Assembly: GCA_964384945.1 (NCBI GenBank)
Contig: CAYLMK010000032.1
Location: forward strand, 1 to 52,409
Reading direction: 5' to 3'
DNA length: 52,409 bases
Origin: S015-6 sp964384945
Lineage (GTDB): Bacteria; Desulfobacterota; DSWW01
Positions 8,734 to 17,157 of the stretch are shown piece after piece. Below the pieces are notes generated by a model. The model saw only the letters and a program-made list of their open reading frames with translations, was not told the origin of the DNA and did no database searches. Every line of letters starts with the position of its first letter. Position 1 is the stretch's first letter. The position numbers and the translations under genes were made by a program.

Positions 8734-9672
8734 ATGGGGATGCCGGTGCCTGGGCGTGCGGCGAGAAGGCGAAACGAGGCCGCTCTGTTTACGGCCCTTC
8801 TGCTCCTGGGGTTGCCCGCGACCGCCGGACGGGCCGGGGGGACGCCGGCAGCGTTCCCCGAGGTGGAGATCGGCTGGTTTCCCGAGGAGCCCAAGCAGGG
8901 AGAGGTTCTCCACGTCTGGGTATGCGCACCCGAGGGCGTGCGCGTCGAGGGGGGAAGACTGCTCTCCAGGCGGATGTATTTTTCCCGGTCCCCGAAGCCG
9001 GAGGGCCGGTGGGACGCCCTTGTGGGGATCGACATGGCACAGGCCCCGGGAACGTACAAGGCCAGCATCCGGCTTGCATCGGCGGGAGGGGGGCCCGAGC
9101 GTGACAAGACCGCGACGATCCGGGTCCTGCCGCAGGCCTTCGGCGAAGAGCGCCTCACCGTTGCGGATTCCCAGGTTCATCTGAGCGCAAACGACCTCGC
9201 CAGGGCGAACCGGGAAAAGGCGCGGATCTCTTCGCTCTTGTCGGAAGAGACCGGGAAGAGGCTCTGGGAAGGCCCCTTCCTTGTGCCCGTGGAGGGACGG
9301 CCGGGAAGCCCCTTCGGCCTGAGGAGATGGATCAACGGGGAGCGCAGGAGCCCTCACACGGGCATGGATATCAAGGCGCCGGAGGGGGAACCCGTGCAGG
9401 CGGCCAACAGCGGGCGGGTCGCGCTCGTCGGCGATTTCTTCTTTTCCGGCAAGTCCGTGTTCCTGGACCACGGACAGGGAGTCTACTCGATGTACTTTCA
9501 CCTGTCGAAGATTCAGGTCGTCGAAGGCCAGGAGTTGGAGAAAGGGGAGGTTTTGGGCTTGGTGGGCATGACCGGACGGGCGACAGGGCCTCATCTCCAC
9601 TGGGGGGTGCGCGTCGGCGGCGCCTGCGTCGATCCGGTCTCCCTCGTCGAACGCACGAAGGCCGGACTGTGA
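8734..9672 (+). CDS. M23 family metallopeptidase, catalytically intact LytM domain
   Basis: Predicted exported peptidoglycan endopeptidase of 312 aa. An Arg-rich N-terminus and a hydrophobic segment (about 15-30) form a signal peptide. A middle beta-rich domain (about 45-140) precedes the LytM core. The zinc ligands are present: HTGMD near residue 208 (His and Asp) and HLH near 288. This contrasts with the degenerate EnvC-like protein upstream. The start at 8734 follows AAAGGAG at good spacing; an ATG two codons later is also possible. It sits between xseA and xseB, an arrangement with no obvious functional link, so co-transcription is likely but partnership is not implied. Confidence 0.88.
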   Translation: MGMPVPGRAARRRNEAALFTALLLLGLPATAGRAGGTPAAFPEVEIGWFPEEPKQGEVLHVWVCAPEGVRVEGGRLLSRRMYFSRSPKPEGRWDALVGIDMAQAPGTYKASIRLASAGGGPERDKTATIRVLPQAFGEERLTVADSQVHLSANDLARANREKARISSLLSEETGKRLWEGPFLVPVEGRPGSPFGLRRWINGERRSPHTGMDIKAPEGEPVQAANSGRVALVGDFFFSGKSVFLDHGQGVYSMYFHLSKIQVVEGQELEKGEVLGLVGMTGRATGPHLHWGVRVGGACVDPVSLVERTKAGL

Positions 9673-9691
9673 TCTGCCTTGGGGGAGAAGG

Positions 9692-9991
9692 ATGAAAAAG
9701 GAAGGAAGAGGCGGACGGAAGGGAGCGGAATCGTTTGAGGAGGCCCTCAAGGGACTTGAGGAGATCGTCCAGCGGATGGAGAGCCGCGATCTGGAACTGG
9801 AGGAGTCGCTTCGCCTCTTTGAAGAGGGCGTGCGGCTCACACGCGTCTGTTCCGAAAGGCTGGACGAGGCGGAGAGGAAGATCGAAATCCTCACGAGGGA
9901 CGAGAAGGGATCTGTCAGGGCCAAGGCGGTCGATCCGGACCTTTTCCAGCAGAAGATGGATCATGAAGACGGGGAAGGTCAGATTGGATAG
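9692..9991 (+). CDS. xseB: Exodeoxyribonuclease VII small subunit XseB
   Basis: Small helical subunit of ExoVII; several copies bind the C-terminal helices of XseA. The 99-aa product contains the family core SFEEALKGLEEIVQRMES, then LELEESLRLFEEGVRL, with the remainder charged. The start is 19 bp after the M23 peptidase gene stop. Its 3' end overlaps the tlyA start by 29 bp in another frame. The C-terminal ~30 residues extend past the usual core and are not conserved in the family as I know it. Confidence 0.93.
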   Translation: MKKEGRGGRKGAESFEEALKGLEEIVQRMESRDLELEESLRLFEEGVRLTRVCSERLDEAERKIEILTRDEKGSVRAKAVDPDLFQQKMDHEDGEGQIG

Positions 9992-10703
9992 GCGGCTGGT
10001 CGCCTCCGGCCTGGCTCCGACGCGGGAGAGGGCGCGAGCCCTCATCCTGGCCGGATGCGTGGAGGTCTCGGGCAGAAGACTCTCGAAACCGGGCGCCAGC
10101 GTGGGCCGGGAAGAACCGGTGGCCCTGGGAGGGCCCGACCACCCCTATGTAAGCCGTGGGGGCGTCAAGCTGGAAGGGGCGCTCCGGTCCTTCCGGGTGA
10201 CTCCCGAGGGTAGGGTGGCAATGGATGTGGGCGCATCCACGGGCGGGTTCACCCACTGTCTTCTCCTCCAGGGCGCTCGCAGGGTGTACGCCGTGGACGT
10301 GGGCTACGGCCAGTTCGCCTGGAGTCTACGCACCGACCCTCGTGTCGTGCTCCTCGAGAGGACCAACGTCCGATCCTTGGCGAAAGAGCGGGTTCCCGAA
10401 CCGATCGATCTGGCCGTCATGGACGTCTCGTTCATTTCCCTGAAGAAGGTCATTCCGTGTGTGGTTCCGTTCCTTGCGCCGCAGGGCGAGATGATCTGCC
10501 TCGTGAAGCCGCAATTCGAGGCGGGCAAAGGCAAGGTGGGCAAGGGAGGCGTGGTGAGAAACCCGGAACAGATCCGGGAGATCCTGGCGGACATGAGGTC
10601 GTTTGTGGAGGAGCAGAAACTCTTGTTTTGCGGCGTCTGTGAATCCGTCTTGCAGGGCCCGAAAGGAAACCGTGAGTTCTTCCTCTATGCCCGGCAGTCA
10701 TGA
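9963..10703 (+). CDS. tlyA: TlyA family rRNA (cytidine-2'-O)-methyltransferase
   Basis: A 246-aa protein with an N-terminal S4 RNA-binding domain (RLDRRLVASGLAPTRERARA) and a FtsJ/RrmJ-like SAM methyltransferase domain (VAMDVGASTGGFTHCLLLQG, then VYAVDVGYGQ, and VMDVSFISLKKV). Members methylate 2'-O of cytidines in 16S and 23S rRNA; some were first described as hemolysins. The start ATG at 9963 lies inside xseB; it gives a family-typical N-terminus. The stop overlaps the start region of glgA. Confidence 0.93.
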   Translation: MKTGKVRLDRRLVASGLAPTRERARALILAGCVEVSGRRLSKPGASVGREEPVALGGPDHPYVSRGGVKLEGALRSFRVTPEGRVAMDVGASTGGFTHCLLLQGARRVYAVDVGYGQFAWSLRTDPRVVLLERTNVRSLAKERVPEPIDLAVMDVSFISLKKVIPCVVPFLAPQGEMICLVKPQFEAGKGKVGKGGVVRNPEQIREILADMRSFVEEQKLLFCGVCESVLQGPKGNREFFLYARQS

Positions 10704-12207
10704 AAGGAGAGGGTTGGGTTTCCGACCGCGGCAGGCGAGAGTCCTCCTGGTTTCCTCGGAGGCGGTGCCCTTTTCGAAGACCGGCGGCCTGGCGGATGTG
10801 GCGGGTGCGCTGCCGAGGGCATTGAGGCGCCGGGGTTGCGACGTCAGGGTCGTCCTTCCCCTGTACCGTTCCACGAGGGACAGCGGAATGCCTCTGGAGC
10901 CTTCTATCCCGACGCTGCGCGTTGAGATGGACGGGGCCGAGTTGCTCGGCTCGGTGTGGCGGAGCGAGATGCCCGACGGCGTCCCCTGCTATCTCGTGCG
11001 GCAGGACGAACTGTTCGACCGGACGCATCTGTACGCCACCCCGGAAGGCGATTACCCGGACAACGCCCGCCGGTTCGCTTATTTCTGCAAGTCGGTCTTC
11101 TCTCTCTGCAGGGCCCTTTCGTATGCGCCCGACGTCCTGCATTGCCACGACTGGCAGACCGCTCTTCTCCCGGCCTATCTGCGGCACCTGTACGGCGTGA
11201 CCCCCTTGTTTCGCTGCACCCGGTCCCTCCTCACGCTACACAACATTGCCTACCAGGGAGTCTTTCCGCCCGGTGCCTACCCGCAGACGGGCCTGCCGGA
11301 GACATTCTACTCGGTGGGGGGAATCGAATTCTGGGGCAAGGTGAACTTCCTGAAGGCAGGGATCGTGACATCCCATCTGCTGAACACCGTCAGCCCGACC
11401 TACGCCGAGGAAATCCTGACCGAGGAGATGGGATGCGGTTTGGACGGAGTGCTCTGCGGGCGCAGAGAGGACCTCCACGGCATCCTGAACGGGGCCGACT
11501 ACGATGAATGGGACCCGGAACGGGATCCCCATTTGATCGCCCGGTACGGTCCGGACTCCCTCGAGGGAAAGCGGGCGTGCAAGGCGTCCCTGCTCCAGGA
11601 ACTCGGCATCGGTTCCGACGCGGGTTCCTCCCCCCTGTTCGGCATGATATCCAGGCTCACCTCGCAGAAGGGCATGGACCTTGTCTTGGGAGGCCTGGCC
11701 GAGATTCTCGCCATGGGGGCCCGGTTCATCCTGCTGGGAGACGGCGAGGAGCGCTACAGGCAGGAATTGGCGGAGCTCGCAGGGGCGTTTCGCGGACGTT
11801 TCGCCTTCCGGTACGGATTCGACACCTCCCTCGCACACAGGATCCAGGCCGGCATCGACTTTCTCCTGATGCCTTCCCGTTACGAGCCTTGCGGACTCAA
11901 CCAGATTTACAGTATGCGCTACGGCAGCATCCCCGTCGTCAGGGCGACCGGCGGCTTGAAGGATACGGTAAGGGAGTTCTCTCCCGTCACGGGCCAGGGA
12001 ACCGGCTTCCTCTTCTCATCCTACGACTCTTCCTCCATGCTCGGGGCCGTAGCAAAGGCAGTGCGGCTGTATCCGGATGCTCTGCGCATGGACCGGCTCC
12101 GAAGGAATTGCATGGAGCAGCGCTTCTCCTGGGATCGGGCGGCCGATGATTACCTCCGGTTGTACGACAGGCTCGGCAAGCCGCCCTTCCAGCCGCAGGA
12201 GGCCTAG
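10687..12207 (+). CDS. glgA: Glycogen synthase GlgA (GT5)
   Basis: ADP-glucose-dependent alpha-1,4-glucan synthase. The KTGGLADV nucleotide-sugar motif occurs near residue 31 and the C-terminal Rossmann half carries PSRYEPCGLNQIYSMRYG and RATGGLKDTV, with the catalytic Glu and acceptor site of GT5. Length about 506 aa, normal for the family. I give the ATG at 10687, which overlaps the end of tlyA; a TTG at 10714 just after AAAGGAGAGG is an alternative and would remove nine residues that are not conserved. It opens the alpha-glucan locus, followed by glucan phosphorylase and GlgC. Confidence 0.93.
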   Translation: MPGSHERRGLGFRPRQARVLLVSSEAVPFSKTGGLADVAGALPRALRRRGCDVRVVLPLYRSTRDSGMPLEPSIPTLRVEMDGAELLGSVWRSEMPDGVPCYLVRQDELFDRTHLYATPEGDYPDNARRFAYFCKSVFSLCRALSYAPDVLHCHDWQTALLPAYLRHLYGVTPLFRCTRSLLTLHNIAYQGVFPPGAYPQTGLPETFYSVGGIEFWGKVNFLKAGIVTSHLLNTVSPTYAEEILTEEMGCGLDGVLCGRREDLHGILNGADYDEWDPERDPHLIARYGPDSLEGKRACKASLLQELGIGSDAGSSPLFGMISRLTSQKGMDLVLGGLAEILAMGARFILLGDGEERYRQELAELAGAFRGRFAFRYGFDTSLAHRIQAGIDFLLMPSRYEPCGLNQIYSMRYGSIPVVRATGGLKDTVREFSPVTGQGTGFLFSSYDSSSMLGAVAKAVRLYPDALRMDRLRRNCMEQRFSWDRAADDYLRLYDRLGKPPFQPQEA

Positions 12208-12291
12208 CGGAGATGCCGCGGGGCGGCAGAGCGAAGACTTCTCCGAGCGTCCTGCATCTGATGTTGTAAGTTCGAGACAAGGAGGCTCCTG

Positions 12292-14853
12292 ATGAAATGG
12301 CATACGGTGACGGTCGTCCCCTCATTGCCGGAAAAACTTAAGCCCCTGCATCGTCTGGCGCGGAACCTTTGGTTCACCTGGCAACCGGACGCAAGCGAGC
12401 TGTGGAGGAGGCTGGACCGGGATCTCTGGGAACGATGCCACCACAACCCGGTCTGCATGCTCAGCAGCATGTCACAGCAGCAGCTCGAAGAGGCGGCCCG
12501 GAACGAGAGTTTCCTGCTTCACATGGACCGGGTCCTGAATGCCCTCGACCAGTACATCGGGGTCAAAACGCCTTACAGTTTCCACCTGGAGAAGAACCTG
12601 GATCCCGGCTTCCTGGTGGCCTATTTTTCCATGGAGTTCGGGCTCACCGAGGCCCTGCCGATCTATTCCGGGGGCCTGGGCGTTCTTTCCGGGGATCATC
12701 TGAAGTCATCGAGCAACCTGAATCTTCCGCTTGTCGGCGTGAGCCTTCTCTACAAACAGGGCTATTTCGGCCAGTACCTGAACGAGGAAGGCTGGCAGCA
12801 GGAATACTATGCGGTCAACGACTTCGAAAATCTCCCGGTTCAGCAGGAAAGAGACGCGCAGGGGAAGCCGGTCGAGTTCACCCTCGCCATACGGGACCGA
12901 AAGGTGCGGGTGAACATCTACCGCGTGCAGGTCGGGCGTATTCCCCTGTTCCTCTTGAATACGAACGTGCCGGAAAACCACCCGGAGGACCGTGAAATCA
13001 CCGCCCAGCTTTACGGCGGCGATCAGGACATGCGTTTCCGCCAGGAAATCCTCCTCGGCGTCGGCGGCGTTCGCGCCCTGGAGAAACTGGGGCTGGAGCC
13101 CACGGTGTTTCACATGAATGAGGGGCACTCCGCGTTCTCCGGGCTGGAGAGGATGAGAAAGCTCATGAAACGGGAGGGCCTCTCGTTCGAGGCGGCCCGG
13201 GAGGTCGTCAAGTCGAACGCCGTCTTCACCACCCACACCCCGGTGCCGGCAGGCAACGATTACTTTTCTCCCGACCTCATGGGAAGGTACTTCGGCAAGT
13301 ACATCGACGAACTGGGGATTTCCTTTCACGAATTCATGGGCCTGGGAAGGCAGAACCCGGACAATCACCACGAGGCCTTCTGCATGACCGTCCTGGCCAT
13401 CCGTCTCTCCAACTACCGCAACGGCGTCAGCCGGCTGCACAGCGAGGTTTCTCGCGATATGTGGAAAGGTATCTGGTCGGCCGCCCCCAAGCGGGATGTC
13501 CCGATCCTGCCGATCACGAACGGCGTCCACATCCCCTCCTATATTTCCCAGGAGATGGCGGACCTTTACAATCGCTACCTCGGGCCCCGCTGGGTCGAAG
13601 ACCCGGACAACGAGAAGGTCTGGGAGCGGGTTGACCTCATTCCGGAAACCGAACTGTGGCGCACCCACGAGAGATGCCGGGAGAGGCTGGTCGCCTTCAC
13701 GCGAAGCCGGCTGAGGGCGCAGCTCCTTCGCAGGGGAGAGCTTCCCTCGGAGATCAAGCGCGCCGAGGACGTGCTCAACCCGGAGGACCTGACGATCTGT
13801 TTCGGAAGGCGCTTCGCGACCTACAAGCGAGGGGACCTCCTGTTCCGGGATGCGGAGCGGCTTGCCAGGATCCTGAACAACCCGGAACGTCCCGTGCAGA
13901 TCCTGTTCGCAGGCAAGGCCCATCCGCAGGACATGGCGGGCAAGGAGATCATCAAGAACATCCTGCGGCATATCCACGACGAGCGATTCCGCTACAAGGT
14001 GGCCTTCATCGAGGATTACGACATCAACATCGCCCGGTACATGGTGCAGGGCGCGGATGTCTGGCTGAATACCCCCCGGAGGCCGATGGAAGCCTGCGGC
14101 ACGAGCGGAATGAAGGCGGTCGCGAACGGTGCGCTGCACATGAGCGTGCTGGACGGATGGTGGGCGGAGGGATATCGGCCCGGTTGCGGATGGGCGATCG
14201 GGGCCGGCGAGGTCTACGAGGATCCCCGGTACCAGGACGAGATCGAAAGCCGGGCCATTTACGAGCTTCTCGAACGGGAGGTGATACCCTCCTTTTATGA
14301 GAGGGCCCGGGACGGCACGCCCCGGGAATGGATCCGGATGATGAAGGCTTCCATGCGGACCCTCTGCCCCATCTTCAACACGCACAGAATGGTCGAAGAC
14401 TACGTGGATGGGCTGTACGTGCCGGCCGCCAGACTTCACCAGAAGATGCAGCACGACAGAAAGCAGAAGGCCGAAGCCCTGGCCGGATGGAAACAGAAGG
14501 TGCGGAGGCTCTGGAAGGACGTCCGGGTTCACGAAATCATGATCGAGGGGAACGGGGCCGAGATCCTGGTGGGCCAGGCGATGCCGGTGAAGGCCCGTAT
14601 CGGCCTCGGGCAGCTCGAGCCCCAGGACGTACGGGTGGACCTCTATTACGGACCCATGGACCCGGACGGGGACCTCGTCCGTGCGTTTGCCGAGCCCATG
14701 TCCCTGGACGGTCCATCCGGCGAGGGCGGACATGTGTACCGCACCGAAATCCCTTTCCGGGAGAGCGGCAGGTTCGGGTTCATGCTTCGGGTCATGCCGG
14801 TACACCCGCTCTTGGTGCATTCGACCGACATGAACCTGGTCGTTTGGGGTTGA
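12292..14853 (+). CDS. glgP: Alpha-glucan phosphorylase (GT35, GlgP type with N-terminal DUF3417)
   Basis: Releases glucose-1-phosphate from alpha-1,4-glucan ends using pyridoxal phosphate. The 853-aa product begins with the DUF3417-type N-terminal domain (LARNLWFTWQPDA) found in the short bacterial and archaeal phosphorylases, then VAYFSMEFGLTEALPIYSGG and a PLP-lysine region EACGTSGMKAVANG. FGRRFATYKR and FAGKAHPQD mark the substrate cleft. A C-terminal ~110-residue beta-rich extension follows the catalytic core. The ATG at 12292 has AAGGAGG upstream. Being adjacent to glgA and glgC, it is the turnover enzyme of the same polymer. Confidence 0.95.
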   Translation: MKWHTVTVVPSLPEKLKPLHRLARNLWFTWQPDASELWRRLDRDLWERCHHNPVCMLSSMSQQQLEEAARNESFLLHMDRVLNALDQYIGVKTPYSFHLEKNLDPGFLVAYFSMEFGLTEALPIYSGGLGVLSGDHLKSSSNLNLPLVGVSLLYKQGYFGQYLNEEGWQQEYYAVNDFENLPVQQERDAQGKPVEFTLAIRDRKVRVNIYRVQVGRIPLFLLNTNVPENHPEDREITAQLYGGDQDMRFRQEILLGVGGVRALEKLGLEPTVFHMNEGHSAFSGLERMRKLMKREGLSFEAAREVVKSNAVFTTHTPVPAGNDYFSPDLMGRYFGKYIDELGISFHEFMGLGRQNPDNHHEAFCMTVLAIRLSNYRNGVSRLHSEVSRDMWKGIWSAAPKRDVPILPITNGVHIPSYISQEMADLYNRYLGPRWVEDPDNEKVWERVDLIPETELWRTHERCRERLVAFTRSRLRAQLLRRGELPSEIKRAEDVLNPEDLTICFGRRFATYKRGDLLFRDAERLARILNNPERPVQILFAGKAHPQDMAGKEIIKNILRHIHDERFRYKVAFIEDYDINIARYMVQGADVWLNTPRRPMEACGTSGMKAVANGALHMSVLDGWWAEGYRPGCGWAIGAGEVYEDPRYQDEIESRAIYELLEREVIPSFYERARDGTPREWIRMMKASMRTLCPIFNTHRMVEDYVDGLYVPAARLHQKMQHDRKQKAEALAGWKQKVRRLWKDVRVHEIMIEGNGAEILVGQAMPVKARIGLGQLEPQDVRVDLYYGPMDPDGDLVRAFAEPMSLDGPSGEGGHVYRTEIPFRESGRFGFMLRVMPVHPLLVHSTDMNLVVWG

Positions 14854-14935
14854 GGGAAGCCGAAGGGAACGGGGGCTCGATGGAACTTCCGCTCCCCTCG
14901 AACGGACAACCGGCGGACTCGTTGGAGAGACGTGC

Positions 14936-16225
14936 ATGTTGCATCTGCTGAAGAAGCTGTCCACGTTTGTAATGGCAGGCGGGAAAGGCGAGCGGCTTCA
15001 TCCCCTCACCCGCGATCGTGCAAAGCCCGCGGTGCCTTTCGGGGGTGTTTATCGCATCATCGACTTCACCCTCTCCAACTGCATCAACTCCGGGATAGAC
15101 AGGATTCACATTCTTACGCAGTACAAATCCATCTCGCTGGCGCGGCACCTGCAGCTGGGGTGGAACATCTTCCACAGCGAGATGGGCGGCTACATCGATA
15201 TGCTTCCGGCGCAGCAGCGTTACGGAGCCCATTGGTACAGGGGCACCGCGGACGCGATCTACCAGAACTTCTACACGATCGAGAGAGAGAGGCCGGATTA
15301 CGTTCTGATTCTGGCGGGCGACCACGTTTACAAGATGAACTACGCCAGGATGCTTCAGGCGCACATCGACCAGCGGGCGGATGTGACGGTGGGGGTCGTC
15401 GATCTGCCCAAGGAACACAGCAGGCACTTCGGTGTGCTCGAACTGGACGGCCGAGACCGCATCGTGGGATTCGAGGAGAAGCCCCTGCGGCCGAAGACCC
15501 TCCCGGACCGGCCGGATCGCGTATGCGCGTCCATGGGGATTTACATCTTCAGCGTGCGCACGCTCTACGAAGAGCTGGTCCCGGATGCCGGCAGCGAAAG
15601 CGAACACGACTTCGGAAGGAACATCCTGCCCCAGATGGTGGGGAAACGAAAGCTTCTCGCCTACCGCTTCGTCGACGAGAACCGCAAGCCGGTTCCTTAC
15701 TGGCGCGACATCGGAACCCTGGACGCCTACTATGAGGCGAACATGGATCTCGTTTCGGTCGACCCCCAGTTCAATCTGTATGACCAGCGCTGGCCCATCC
15801 GCACCTATCAGCCCCAGTTGCCTCCTGTGAAAATGGTCTTTGCCGATCCCGGAGAAGGCGCCCGACGGGGCGAGGCCCTCGACTCCATGCTGTCCATCGG
15901 GTGTGTGATCAGCGGGGGTCGTGTGCTGCGTTGCGTGCTTTCCCCCCAGGTGAGAATCAACAGCTACGCGGCCGTGGAGGATTCGGTTCTGATGGACGGC
16001 GTGAACATCGGTCGAAGGGCCAGGATCCGGAAGGCAATCATCGACAAGTACGTGGACATCCTGCCGGACACAAGCATCGGCTATGATCTGGAAGAGGATC
16101 GGAAGAGGTTCCACGTGACCGACAGCGGCATCGTGGTGATTCCCAAAGGGAGGATGATCGGACCCGAAGAGGACCGACCCAGGTGGGAGGATCACTCCCG
16201 TCCGGTCCCGGGAACAAGTTCCTGA
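14936..16225 (+). CDS. glgC: Glucose-1-phosphate adenylyltransferase GlgC
   Basis: Makes ADP-glucose from glucose-1-phosphate and ATP, the committed step of glycogen synthesis, normally allosteric. The 429-aa protein has the nucleotidyltransferase signature VMAGGKGERLHPLTRDRAKP, PFGGVYRIIDFTLSNC, QYKSISLARHL and GTADAIYQN, followed by the C-terminal left-handed beta-helix (SIGCVISGG onward). Its 3' end overlaps the convergent DUF4911 gene by 34 bp. The start at 14936 is preceded by TTGGAGAGA. Confidence 0.97.
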   Translation: MLHLLKKLSTFVMAGGKGERLHPLTRDRAKPAVPFGGVYRIIDFTLSNCINSGIDRIHILTQYKSISLARHLQLGWNIFHSEMGGYIDMLPAQQRYGAHWYRGTADAIYQNFYTIERERPDYVLILAGDHVYKMNYARMLQAHIDQRADVTVGVVDLPKEHSRHFGVLELDGRDRIVGFEEKPLRPKTLPDRPDRVCASMGIYIFSVRTLYEELVPDAGSESEHDFGRNILPQMVGKRKLLAYRFVDENRKPVPYWRDIGTLDAYYEANMDLVSVDPQFNLYDQRWPIRTYQPQLPPVKMVFADPGEGARRGEALDSMLSIGCVISGGRVLRCVLSPQVRINSYAAVEDSVLMDGVNIGRRARIRKAIIDKYVDILPDTSIGYDLEEDRKRFHVTDSGIVVIPKGRMIGPEEDRPRWEDHSRPVPGTSS

Positions 16226-16458
16226 AACCGATGCCCCCCGGTCTTCGCGGGCAGGCGCTCCATCCAGATCCGTTGGGAGATGTCGGCGAGGATCCCTTCC
16301 ATTTCTGCGGCGAAGTCCGGGCTCACCAACAATTGAAGCGCACCATGCTGCGGATCCTCGGTCCGGACCACGACGAGACCCTCGTAGCCTTCGAGAAGCG
16401 ACTTGATGAGGACGATCCGCCTCGGATCCACGCGGTAATACCAGACCAGAACGTCCAA
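16192..16458 (-). CDS. DUF4911 family protein
   Basis: Small 88-aa protein resembling the DUF4911 family: a short alpha/beta protein with YRVDPRRIVLIKSLLEGYEGL followed by VVRTEDPQHG. Function unknown; the family is frequently seen next to U32 peptidase-like genes, as here. It begins with TTG six bases after the stop of the cytidylate-kinase-like gene, preceded by GGGAG. The C-terminus runs into the convergent glgC gene. Assignment rests on pattern recognition of a short sequence, so it is moderately sure. Confidence 0.7.
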   Translation of the reverse strand: MDVLVWYYRVDPRRIVLIKSLLEGYEGLVVVRTEDPQHGALQLLVSPDFAAEMEGILADISQRIWMERLPAKTGGHRFQELVPGTGRE

Positions 16459-16464
16459 GGCCCT

Positions 16465-17091
16465 TCACTCCCGCTCCATGAATCGGCGCAACAGCTCCGA
16501 TACGGTCTCCACGACCCAGTCATAAGGCATCCGGCCGGTGTTCAAGACGACCTGGTAGAGGCTCGGATCGTCGAGGTCCGCCTCAAAGAGCCGCAAAGCG
16601 ATCGTTGCACGCTCCCTCTCCTTGGCTCGAATCATCTTTTCCGCCTCGGACCGTGAGATGTTCTGGTGGTCGATGAGAAATCGGACACGGCTCTCATAGT
16701 CCGCCACGAGAAGCACATGCATGGCCTTGGGGTGGTCCCTCAAGATGAACTGGGCGCCCCGGCCGACGATTACATACCCTCCTTCGTTGGCCATGGACGT
16801 GAACACCTCGGTCAGAAACGAGAGGTATCTTTTCCGGTCATCCTCCTGTGCCGGAGAACCCGGGTGCTTGTAGAAGATCCCGCGCGAAACCAGTGTCGAG
16901 ATCGTGCTAAGGAGCATACTGGACGCCTCCTTCTCCATCGCGGCGAGCCAGTTGGGCGGGAGCTTGGCCTTCCGGGCGAGGCTGTCCACGACGGCTGCGT
17001 CCGCGAGTCGGAATTCAAATCTCCGGCATAGCTTTTCGCCCAGCGTGTGGCCTCCGGCGCCGTAATGCCTCGATATCGTGACGACGGCCAT
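16465..17091 (-). CDS. Cytidylate kinase-like family protein
   Basis: A 208-aa P-loop protein of the cytidylate-kinase-like family. The N-terminus VVTISRHYGAGGHTLGEKL carries the modified Walker A (SRxxGxGG) of this group, followed by GYVIVGRGAQFIL and a C-terminal lid rich in Arg and Glu. The true substrate of this family is unknown; it is distinct from Cmk. An ATG at 17097 exists, but the ATG at 17091 has TGAGG eight bases upstream, so I use it. It is the middle gene of a - strand trio (trhP-like, this gene, DUF4911). Confidence 0.82.
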   Translation of the reverse strand: MAVVTISRHYGAGGHTLGEKLCRRFEFRLADAAVVDSLARKAKLPPNWLAAMEKEASSMLLSTISTLVSRGIFYKHPGSPAQEDDRKRYLSFLTEVFTSMANEGGYVIVGRGAQFILRDHPKAMHVLLVADYESRVRFLIDHQNISRSEAEKMIRAKERERATIALRLFEADLDDPSLYQVVLNTGRMPYDWVVETVSELLRRFMERE

Positions 17092-17157
17092 GTTCATAAC
17101 CTCATAAAAAGGATGAAATGTTGATAGATAACTACCTTTAAATAAATTATAACTTTC

